Positions 31,654 through 40,403 of a DNA stretch of 40,403 bases are shown piece by piece (position 1 is the first letter of the stretch; every line of letters starts with the position of its first letter). Under the pieces are notes generated by a model, which saw only the letters and a list, made by a program, of their open reading frames with translations, did not search any database and was not told where the DNA came from. The DNA is from Rachicladosporium sp. CCFEE 5018 (taxonomy: Eukaryota; Ascomycota; Dothideomycetes; Cladosporiales; Cladosporiaceae). Made by a program: the position numbers and the translations under genes. Location of the stretch: assembly GCA_002077045.2 (NCBI GenBank), contig KZ111145.1, positions 1,326,148-1,366,550 on the forward strand, written 5' to 3'.

Positions 31654-33368
31654 ATGGTGGCCTTCCGCTCGCTCCTCTTACTCACCTCAGTCGCCCTCGC
31701 CAGCGCAGGCGAGTTCCAGGATCTTGTGAACGGCGTACCCGCCGAGTCCCTTCGCGAAGCTTTGAACCAACACCCCAAGTACAAGGACGGTGTCTTCGAA
31801 GACCACCACGATGCTATCGCTGCAGTGCACCAAGACGACCCGGCATTGGCAACACGGCTGGTCGATTTAGCGAAGCAGGATGGGCTTGAGAAGGAGCTGA
31901 GGAAGCGGCAGAACGGGACGACAGTGGCACCGAGTTCGACTGTGGTGGTCACTACGAGCGCGGTTGTGGTCACGGATCCTACGACTACAGCTGTGAGCTT
32001 GACCACGGAGAGCAGTACTGTGGCTGTTACAAGTCAAGGCGGTGGAGGGTCGAGCCAAGGTCAGTTGACGTCTACTACTGGTGCTGGAGTGTCCCAAGGA
32101 ACGAGTGCGGCAGCGAGTACGACGGAGACGCAAGGGACGAGTGTTGTGGTTGTGCCAGTGTTAAGCGCAGAGAGCAGCGCAGTGGTCACAAGCGCAGCGC
32201 AATCTACTAACGCTCCGGATTCGACTGCAGCTCCCCAGAGCTCTCAAGGACAGACGACAGCTGCCAGTAGTGCAGTTTCTGATCAATCCCCGGCTTCTAG
32301 CGCAGCAACATCCAATGCTGGTCAGTCAATCGTGCTTCAGCAATATCACCAACAGAGCACTGTTATCAGCGTACCGTTCCGACCGTTCAGCATCATCGAA
32401 CTTGGGCTACTGGCTTTTCGCGTGCCTTCTGCTAAATTACAGAATCAATGCTGACTTTTCCTGCAGCTTCGAGTAATGGCGGCGGCACTACGGTCGTCAT
32501 CGCAACAACGAACGAGGCCGGCAGCTCGGTCACGACATCTCTGATAGCCCAGTCCACGGTCGCAGCCTCGCAGCCACCTCCAGTAACGACCACGAACAAC
32601 GAGGGCAGCACTGTGGTCAGCACGCCTGCAGCTATCACCTCAGCGATCGTTACAGGCGGCGGCTCCTCAGCAGCAGGCACCCAATCCGGTGTTCTAGTCC
32701 CCATCGTGGTCTCCTCGACCGCAAGCGATGGCAGCGTAGTCGCAGTGACGACTTCCGCCTTCGTCTCCTCCGCCTCCGAATCGCTCGTCGTACCGCTTAC
32801 AACGACGAACGCCCAAGGCAGCACCTTCACAACCTCGACCCGCGTCCCCGCGGCCGTTATAACGACCACCAACGCCCAAGGCTCCGCAATCGTGACAACC
32901 TCCCCCATAGCCGCCGTAGCAATCGGCTCCGGCGGCAGCATCATCACCTCCGCGCCTGCCTTCGGCGCAAGCCCGTCAGCCGGCACATCCCGCATGGTCA
33001 TCTCGACCACAGACGAGTTCGGCAACTCCGTCGTCCTCTCAGACGCTTCTGCCGGCGCTGTCATCACCACCACCGACGCCAGCGGACGCACGATAGTGAC
33101 TACCATCACGCCTGGCGGCGGGCAAATTTCGGAGTTGGTCTTTCAGACTACGACGCTGCCGGATGGGAGTCTTAGTACGATTACGAGTTTTGAGGTTGTG
33201 GGGGCTGGAGGGCAGGCGACTTCTACGGGGCCCGGCGGTCCGGCGGAGACAAGCGCTGGGAAGGGGAGTCCTGGGTTGCAGAGCGGGATTGCGGCGCCTA
33301 CCGGACGGGTGGGCGTGGAGATGGCGGTGCTGCTTGGCGGCGCGGTGGGTGTTGCGGCCTTCTTGTGA
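31654..33368 (+). CDS. Ser/Thr-rich cell wall protein, probable GPI anchor
   Basis: Exons 31654..32320 and 32467..33368 encode 522 residues. The 146-bp phase-1 intron has the donor GTCAGT, branch GCTGAC and acceptor TGCAG. Residues 1-18 (MVAFRSLLLLTSVALASA) are a signal peptide. A short folded domain of about 70 residues follows (DLVNGVPAESLREALNQHP, HDAIAAVHQDDPALATRLVD), ending at a dibasic KR. The rest is a Ser/Thr/Val-rich stalk. Exon 2 carries at least six degenerate repeats of the form TTxxxGSxVxT (for example TTNEAGSSVTTS, TTTNAQGSTFTTS, TTTNAQGSAIVTTS, TTTDASGRTIVTT). The C-terminus is a small-residue site then a hydrophobic tail, VGVEMAVLLGGAVGVAAFL, typical of GPI addition. It is likely O-mannosylated and wall-bound. 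Confidence 0.85.
32482..33110 (+). repeat. Degenerate repeats in the wall-protein stalk
   Basis: Within exon 2, the coding sequence repeats a unit of about 12-14 residues with the core T-T-[TN]-[ND]-x-x-G-[SN]-x-[VIF]-x-[TL]-[TS]. Copies are separated by unrelated Ser/Ala-rich spacers. They are recognisable in the protein more than in the DNA, so they appear old. Confidence 0.6.
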
Positions 33369-34142
33369 GGAAGGGGGCAATTGTAGATGTATCATGGGGC
33401 GGAACCGGGATGACGGACAACGACTCTCTGTACAGCATAGCGATGGGTATGGGCTAGGTAACGTAATGATGGCGATGGGATAACTGGGGGAGGTGTAAAT
33501 ATGTGACTTGAGTTTGGGCGAAAAGTATCGACAGAATGCAAGGCATCCCATAATCCTGACGACTCCCTCGACTGAAGCAAGGACGTCTCCTCGCTTTATC
33601 GCAGTCTACGAGCTACGAGTCAACTCTCTTTGCAGCTCAACGAGAAGTCAAGTTGGAGATGCCTTCCACCCTATCACGCTTGGAACTCAATCTGCACAGG
33701 ACCCTTACATGGAGTCCAAGTCCAGAACCTCATCACCACCACCTCAGCAGCAAACCCTCGATGCATCGACTGTGGCGCTCCACCAATTCACCCCAGATCT
33801 CTAGCATAGCCCACGTTTCACGTTCCCCATCAACAGCAATCAAGCCAGAAAGTCGCGGCGTTCGTCATATCGCCAAGTTCGGTTGTTTCTTCCTTGAAAT
33901 GACGCTGTCTTGGCCTACGCTTGCTGCAGATGGCTGCGCAGCCACGGGAAAGTTTATTTGTCGGGGGTTTCCTATAATTGTTTGACAGATCGTGAGAATC
34001 CACAGTTTGAATCCACACTCAAAGGCAAAGATAATCTAGAGTTGTGAACCAGAACATCATTTGCAGAACCATCAGAGTCGAATACTAGACGAAGTCGCTC
34101 ACAGCAATCTTCAAATCAACAAACAAACACACATCAATCAAC
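33369..34142. other. Intergenic region with the microprotein leader
   Basis: This 774-bp gap has no recognisable gene. The last 100 or so bases are A/C-rich (for example the CAAACAAACACACATC run near 34121), like a fungal 5' UTR. A TATAAT at 33973-33978 lies 170 bp upstream of the ATG at 34143 and may serve that gene. Confidence 0.5.
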
Positions 34143-34327
34143 ATGGGTCTTATGTGGACGAAAGGTTTCGGTGGGAAGCACGCTGGTGAGTCGCTCCTCT
34201 CTGTTTCGGTTAACGAGACGAGCAATTACTGACGGGATTTGCAGGCGGCGGTGTCGTAGTCGACAAGAACGGCGTGCGACGCGCACCATGGCGCTTCTCC
34301 CTCGGCGGACTCAACTGCTTCAAGTGA
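34143..34327 (+). CDS. Spliced 41-residue basic microprotein, unknown function
   Basis: Exons 34143..34185 and 34245..34327 encode 41 residues. The 59-bp phase-1 intron is ideal: donor GTGAGT, branch TTACTGAC and acceptor TTTGCAG. The ATG sits in a good context (ATCAACATGG) after an A/C-rich leader, and a stop follows NCFK. The peptide begins MGLMWTKGFGGKHAG, continues GVVVDKNGVRRAPWRFSLG and ends GLNCFK. It is glycine-rich and strongly basic, with tryptophans near both ends. There is no signal peptide and no clear membrane segment. I do not recognise the family. The precise intron and the clean reading across the splice make chance unlikely, but only transcripts or conservation would confirm it. 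Confidence 0.72.
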
Positions 34328-34712
34328 TCGCACACAAACCAAGTCGAGAGTGTCAAGAATCTGGCGTTCGAATCGCGGGAGGAGTCTTGATGGAGGATAC
34401 CCAGCTTGGTCGAAGCTGTAAGAGTACAAAGCATGGTGGTAGAGGGGAAGAAGGGGTGTTCATTTGGGCAGCGGAATCGAGCGAGCGGGCATTAGGTATA
34501 CCTCTTTCAGCATTGCATTAGCATAAATATAATCAACGAGCGTGCAATTCAAGACTTCCTCACCACCTGTCACCTGACAAATTTGCTGACTTTGTGAGAC
34601 TGAATGCGAATATTAGGTAGTAGGCGGTCCAGCTCGCAAGCATCTCATATACACTACACACTTTCCCCCGTCGGCCGTTAGTTTTACACTCCTCACCTCC
34701 ACCCTAGGTCAG
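34328..34712. other. Intergenic region between convergent genes
   Basis: This 385-bp gap lies between the microprotein stop and the Mhp1-like gene stop. It contains both 3' ends; nothing else is evident. Confidence 0.5.
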
Positions 34713-37700
34713 CTACGCCCTCGCCCCTCCATTTAAGTTCAACCGACTCCTCTCATGCGCCTCCCTAAACTGCTCCCAACCCTCCGGATCCAACTCCTGC
34801 ATCATCCTCAAATCCTCATAGTTCGCCCCAACCTTCTTCAACGTCTCCTCCCATCCCACATCATCGACCATCTTCCTCAGCTCCTCTCCACTCGTGCCTT
34901 CAAGCCTCTGCTGCAAGATCGCTAGCCGCTTAGACTCTGAGGACTCGGCGGAGGTAGGCGCCGAGCTGGCGAGATTGCTGATGGAAGGTAAGGGTTTTGT
35001 GGGCGAGGTTGTAGAGGAAGCGACGACTTCGCGGCGGAGATGCTGGCCGAGGCGATGGAGGCGGCCTTCTTCGAGCGTCAGCGCGCGCGAGGCGAGCGAG
35101 GCGTCCGAGTTGTGCCGCGCCATGCTTGGACGGAGTGTCTCGTCATCGGAGTCTGGATCTTGATCCTCCGTTGGACTGACCACAGGCGAAAGTTGATTCG
35201 GAACGAACGGCTCTTGTTTGCTGCTCTCGAAGAAAGGAATAGGCGACTCCGCCGTAAGGCTGGGACGCGGGTCTCGGGGTACTCTTCCTCGAAGCGCTGG
35301 ATCATGGACTGCAGTGTCTGATCTAGGAAGAGCAGGCGCCGATAGGCCATCTCGTCGCCTGCAGAGCCTTCCTTCGCGATGGCAGGTTGCAGACGGAAGC
35401 GGATCTTGCGCGCAGACTCGAGGAGATCCTTACTCATCTGCTTCGCCTTGGCCTTGCCCTCCTGTTCCAGACCTGCACTTGAGCCGGGTCGTCCGCGTGG
35501 TGTCATGGTGCCAGTAGGTGTTGTAGGTATGCTGCTGCGTCTCCGATCGTTGGACTTGTCGCCCAGAACATATTGCAGGGCTTTGACGACGCCTGTGCCG
35601 CCGATTACATAGTCGTCATCTGGTGCTGGGCCGTCGTGGTCAGCGTTCTGAGTGGTACCGTCCATGTGGCCGATGAGCTGCATGATCACGTCTGGGACGA
35701 CTAGATCCTTGACGCCCTTCTCGCCGCCGTGAGGAGCAGTGAGTGTTGCTGTCGCGTTAGCCGTGGCCTCTCCAGTGACTTCTGCAAGCGCGGTGGCCTC
35801 CATATTTCGAAGTGAGTAAGCAACGATCTGCTTCGCCAACGCCTTGACGATCTCGTTGTTGTCTGCGCTTGGCACCTGTCCGTTGTCAGTATCTCGCCTA
35901 GCATTGCTCAGTCTCATGTGAATACTTACATCAATATCAATATACATCAACGTCCCACTAACCCTCACAGCAACCATCAGACTCGCATAGAGCGCGCAAG
36001 CTTCCTCCTGTCCCGCTTCATCCGTAGCATTCGCCAGCGCCGTCAACGCCGGATTGCCAGTAATACTCACATGCGCCAGTCTCGGCCCCTCAGGCAGCAC
36101 CTCAGCAAACTTGATCGCCTGCTTCGCATTCATGCCTACATCACTCAAGTGTATGCGCTTGAGGTCCTTCATCTGCGGTAGGTACCGACGGATCAGGGAA
36201 ATCGTGCCATTGTCCTCGCCGCAGAGGTCGCGATTGTGCGAGAGGTCGATAAAGCGGAAGTTGGGCAGCTTGACGAGAGCGGGGAACAAGGGCTTGACGG
36301 TCGCGGTGTCGAGGTTGCAGTCTGCTAGACTCAAGCCCCAGCAAGGGATTTGCTTCTCAGCGAAGGCGGATGAGATGGTGCCGAGTTTGCCGCGCAGGTC
36401 GTTGCCGCCGAGGTCGAGGCCGTGGCAGACGCCAGACTCGATATAGCGAACTACGTGCTCCAGACTTTCGTCGGTGAGGTGGTTCCCTGCGAGACCGAGG
36501 CGCGAGACGCCACAGGCTATAGCGCCGTCGACGATCTTGCTGATGTGCGTGGTAGTGAGCGAGCATTCAGACAGACTTAGCTCTTCGAGACGGGGACCGC
36601 CAAGTCGTTCACTAAGGCATCTGGACAGCAAGTCTGCAATGTCCAGGTCTGAGCTCCGGTCGTTGGTAGGCCTCTCAGAAGGTCTTGCAGGTGTGGAGGG
36701 TGCGCCACTAGGCAGAGTGTCGGGTAGGACGTTCATGGATAAGTCGATAGCCTTGACCGATCGGCACATGTAGATGAAGAGACTGATGTGCTTCCAGCCC
36801 ACCCTCGTGATCCGAGGATTGTTCTTGAATGTGATCTTTTCCACAATACCCGCACGCTCATGATGGGGCTGCGCCGGAGGCAATCCACTCCGATGCTTCG
36901 GACTGTTGCTCTTGCGCTTCGTAGGCTTCGGTCGCTGCGCCGCCAGAAGTCCAGCGAGTACAACGCGCACGCCTTCGTCGTTCAAGTCAGCATCCTCGAG
37001 TATGAGCCGCTTCACAGGCACCACGGCAAGCCAGTCGCCCAGCGTAACGACGTCCGCAAGCTGAAGTCTTGAGCCGGTCAGGTCGAGACAGCCAACAGTC
37101 CCAGGATCGCCACCGCCATCGACCTTGAGCGACATGAGCTGCTCCGTAATCCGCTTGAGTATAGGCGTTTCTCGCAATTGACAGCACCGCCGGTATATTC
37201 TACACGGATCCGTAGTCGGTCTGTCCTGCTTCTGAGGTGACGTTGCATCTGGGACAGGCGACTTGGGTGCGCTCCCAACGGGTGGTGTCGCAGCAACCGT
37301 GCCGTCTTTGCTCTCCTCGTCGTCGACCGCCGTGATCTCGACCGGTATTGACCCATTCTCCTGTGCCCTCCTCAGTTTCTTCTGCTGTCTCTCCTTCCTC
37401 TCAGCCTCTGATCGCTTCTTCTTCTCCTTCTTCCTACTGCTACCATTCGCGCTGTCCAGACTGCCCGTAGGCGGGCTATTACCGTCATCATCTTTCTCGT
37501 CACCGTCGCGGTCCATGCTGTCCTCTTTTGCCAGTCGTGGGATATCCACCGACTTGCTTCCTTCATCTTGCACCTTCTCCTCCTTGACAGCCTCAGGATG
37601 CTTCAGCGCCTCGCCTTCACCCTTCTCAGCCCCCTTCACCGACCGTCTTCGTCTCTTCCTCTCCTCCCCACCATCCTCGTCACCCTCATCCCTATACCTC

Positions 37701-38573
37701 GGGCCCCCAGCGATCTCTACATCCACACAAAAGCTCACTCTCCGCAACTTGTTTGCATCCAGTTCCGGCACGCCGCACCTCTCCCGATTCGGATCCACGT
37801 TCAGCACTCGTCTCGCGCACACGCCTCCCGTCCCTTGCACACGAGGAACAGTCATTTGGCTCCCTGAGCTCAATCGCCTCGTGAGACTGGAGAAGAAGCT
37901 ACTGCTGTCCTTCGGCTTCGACGGCACGTAGGGCTCTGCTTTCTCCGCAGCTTCCTCCCCCGGCGTTACCGTTCGCTGCGCGCCAGCAGCCGCATTGCCA
38001 TTGACGCTCGGTGGCGAGGCCGCGACAGAGGCAAGCGAACTCGGCGCCCCAGGATTCGCTTGCGTGGGTGTCTGAGTAGAGGAGAACTTGGAGCTGATAT
38101 TGCTCATCCAGCTCGGTCTCCTCGACGCCTTTCCCTCATTCGCCACGCGCTCAGTGGACGTTGAGCGGCCTAGGATATTAGGTCTTTGGGATCCTGGTTG
38201 AGGTTGACCGCGAGAAGCGGGGGGCGTTGGAGGGGTAGGTAACGCATGCGTGGAATTCTGTTTCGGGGCCGAGAGAGAGGGAGGCGTTATCGGGGAGGGT
38301 GAGGGAGGATTGGGAGAGCCGGCTGAGGGCTGACGGTGGTGGTGGAGGAGATGGATGCCATTGTGGTGAGGTGGCGGCGCCGGAAGCTTGGCGTCGAGTC
38401 GGGGGGTGGAGGGGGAGGGAGCGGGTTTGCGGTGGTGGTTCTCTGGTGTATCGTCAGCCTATCTGCCTCCATCCGGTGTCGCCCCACGGTCCAGTCGCCT
38501 TCCCATCGCCGCTCCACTTACCTTTGTTCGGCGTATGCAGCCACGACACATCCACGCCGTGAACTTGGTCCAT
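34713..38573 (-). CDS. Mhp1-like leucine-rich-repeat protein, with apparent frameshift
   Basis: Exons 38573..38522, 38442..35930 and 35875..34713. The short first exon reads MDQVHGVDVSWLHTPNK; its 79-bp intron has the donor GTAAGT, branch GCTGAC and acceptor ACCAG. A second intron, 35876-35929, is 54 bp (GTAAGT...GGACAG) and stays open if unspliced. A disordered Pro/Ser N-terminus ends in SRRPSWMSNISSKFSS. The conserved RRVLNVDPNRERCGVPELD is near 225-245. An RNase-inhibitor-like LRR region covers roughly 450-800 (LEELSLSECSLTT, FRFIDLSHNRDLCG, LKRIHLSDVGM), then LLFLDQTLQSMIQRFEEEYP. The reading frame then changes at about 35258-35275; the continuing frame has ALTLEEGRLHRLGQHLRRE and stops at 34713. 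Total is about 1240 residues if one base is missing there. Aspergillus relatives are annotated as cell wall biogenesis protein Mhp1; biochemical function is unclear. Confidence 0.85.
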
Positions 38574-39461
38574 TGCGCCCACCACTGGCGCTCTGCAACA
38601 CTAACAAGCACGTCCAACCTCTATGCGATGCTTTGACAATACCACTTCAGCGCTATCTGATTGTTGAGGCTGAGCGTAGGATGTGTAAGCTCCACACCAC
38701 TCGACGCCGTTGGATGACCTCAGCGGGCCCAGCGAAGTGAGGCCCTCGGCGAAGTACCGACAGAACAGCTGATCAGCCACCGACGTTGGTCAAGAAATGT
38801 GCCGCATACTGCCGAAGGAATCGCAGGGTGGGTGTAGTGAAGAATGCAGAAGCCGATCAAGTGTACGCAGATACTTCACGAGCACGCGATAGCATCACGG
38901 GTGACTTCGACATCCCAACACCATCTCGATGGCCGCGGAACGGGGACCCTATCCGATCGGAGGCAATGCAGCAGCAAGCATCACTCTGGGGCCTGTAGTG
39001 GGGAATATTGTGCAGTTCCGTTACCCATACCCGAAAGTGCATCACCGCAACGTACTCACGGTGAGAAACGACGCCCACAAGGATTCTGGGAGGCAGTGAC
39101 AAAGGCTTGAGGAAAGGCTTTCAATCAAATCGGTATCTTACGCCTGCAACACAGTAAACGCCCTCCGCCGCTAAGGTACCCGAAGTACAGTGGATTGCAA
39201 TAAGAATGTGCCAGATCTGCCTGTCCCTGATTTCCCCGTCCATCACTCTTTCCCTATACCAGCCAGTCGATGCCTGCCAACTCGGTGGTCCGGCCGATAA
39301 TGCTGCTGTCTCTGCTTTACAACGCTGCAGTGACTTGCTGCCGTCCTTGCAGCACTTGCACACTTCTTCTGTTCCTTGGTCAGATTTCTAAGCCTGCCAG
39401 CCTCCCCACGCTCTGCAATCGCTGCCGCTTTGTGTGATATTTCTACAGGTGCACGCGCTGA
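38574..39461. other. 888-bp intergenic region
   Basis: This gap lies between the Mhp1-like start and the G-alpha stop, both on the reverse strand. It should carry the Mhp1-like promoter. I see no further gene; short open frames lack protein character. Confidence 0.5.
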
Positions 39462-40364
39462 TTATATCAGACCGCACATCCGCAAGTTCTCCTGGATGAT
39501 AATGTCGTTCACTGCCGCCATGACGAATCTTATCTGCATGGTATCTGTCGCGCATGTGAAGTGAGTGTAGATCTGCTTTGTGGGATGTTGATTGAGTCTG
39601 CGACTGATGTCAGTATTCTCGTCCTTGTGTAAGCGGATTCTCAGTACTCACGAGACGAAGCGGTTGAGGATGTAGTCGCAAGCCGCGCCGTAGTCCTGTC
39701 CACCCTCGTAGTCGGGGAAGTAGTTCTTCATCGGCGACACTGGCAGCTTCTCCTTGAACCGATCAATCTTGTTCAAGAACAGGATGATGCTCGTCTTTGT
39801 GAACCACCTGCTGTTGCAGATCGAGTCGAACAGCGTGAGCGCCTCCTGCATCCGGTTCACAGTCTCGTCCTCAAACAGCAGTTGATCGTACTCTGATATC
39901 GCGACCAAGAACAGTATCGTTGTCACGTTCTCGAAGCAGTGTATCCACTTCTTTCGCTCGGACCGCTGCCCGCCAACATCGAACATCCTATATGTGAGGT
40001 CGCCGATGATGAATGTCGTCTCTGTGATACCCGTAGTCTTGACTCGCGAGCGGAGCACATCGGCGTCTGAAGGGATGTAGGTGGGCGAGGAGATGGTGTC
40101 AATCGAGTCGAAGTAGTATTTCGCGCTGTCATTGAGCTGATATTCTCGGCTGCGTTGGAATGCTGCTTGCACGCCGGCGTCTGACCAGAGGGTCTTGATC
40201 GCGTTGCCAACCTCGGGAGGAAGCACATCGCCTTCGATCTGTGTGGGCTGCATGAAGATTGTTTGGACGTGGTACTCCGTTCGTTGGTCATCGAGAGGCA
40301 TTTCGAGCGATTCCATGGCTTCTAGGATAACGCGCATGGATTGCACTGTGTTTGAGAAGATGAT
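39462..40364 (-). CDS. G protein alpha subunit, group I (FadA/GNA-1 type), 3' part
   Basis: Exons 40364..39652 and 39597..39462 are visible; the 5' exons with the P-loop lie outside the window. The acceptor TCCACAG, with a CACTGAC branch, starts the first visible exon at IIFSNTVQSMRVILEAMESL. The internal intron is 54 bp (GTGAGT...CGCAG, phase 2) within NRFVSLNQ. Present motifs are switch I RSRVKTTGITETTF, G3/switch II DVGGQRSERKKW, G4 FLNKIDRF and G5 FTCATDT. The C-terminus is IIQENLRMCGLI, with the cysteine four residues from the end that is the pertussis-toxin-type ADP-ribosylation site of group I (Gi-like) subunits. In fungi this class transmits pheromone-receptor and growth signals and affects conidiation, virulence and secondary metabolism. 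It acts at the plasma membrane with Gbeta/gamma. Confidence 0.96.
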
Positions 40365-40403
40365 CTGTGGACTGTGGTCAGTGGGCGGCTCGGTCGCTTC
40401 GCA

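Overview
This is nuclear DNA of a filamentous ascomycete fungus (Pezizomycotina). A Dothideomycete of the Mycosphaerella/Capnodiales kind is my best guess, from overall protein likeness and not from any marker gene. The evidence is many short introns (about 50-200 bp) with GTRNGT donors, CTRAC branch sites and YAG acceptors; moderately GC-rich coding DNA; intergenic gaps of 0.2-2 kb; and typical fungal genes such as TIM9, GPI11, a Pex24/28/29 peroxin, an Hcs1/IGHMBP2 helicase, a Sac7-type RhoGAP, a group I G-alpha and an Mhp1-like LRR protein. There are no operons, CRISPR arrays, rRNA genes or recognisable transposons.

Layout. 1-1644 (-): 5' part of a DHA1/polyamine-type MFS transporter cut by the window edge. 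2745-3672 (+): small multi-pass membrane protein. 4016-5162 (-): secreted Ser/Thr-rich protein with a Cys-rich apple/PAN-like tail. 5163-6727: gene-poor, with a short direct repeat. 6728-7978 (-): FAD monooxygenase. 8538-9239 (+): F-box/2EXR-like protein. 9443-9802 (-): cupin. 10385-11186 (+): GPI11/PIG-F. 11363-12220 (-): BTB-like protein. 12732-14753 (-): coiled-coil low-complexity protein. 14754-16675: gene-poor. 16676-19253 (-): Hcs1 helicase in four exons, divergent from the peroxin at 19470-20906 (+). 21117-21907 (-): SDR. 22397-23388 (+): translin in six exons. 23765-24169 (-): TIM9 in three exons. 25784-28540 (+): RhoGAP. 29605-30291 (+): Cys-rich secreted protein. 31654-33368 (+): GPI-type cell wall protein with degenerate repeats. 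34143-34327 (+): a spliced 41-residue microprotein. 34713-38573 (-): Mhp1-like LRR protein with an apparent one-base frameshift. 39462-40364 (-): 3' part of a group I G-alpha gene.

Most genes are independent housekeeping units. A loose cell-surface theme runs through the window: GPI anchor synthesis, a probable GPI wall protein, two further secreted proteins, a Rho regulator, a wall-biogenesis-type LRR protein and a G-alpha. Physical linkage is the only evidence that they are connected. I see no secondary-metabolite backbone gene and no defence or mobile system. The most useful results here are gene models that simple ORF calling misses: translin, TIM9, the microprotein, the 5' exon of Mhp1, the full exon set of the helicase, and two introns of 54 nt that stay in frame when unspliced.
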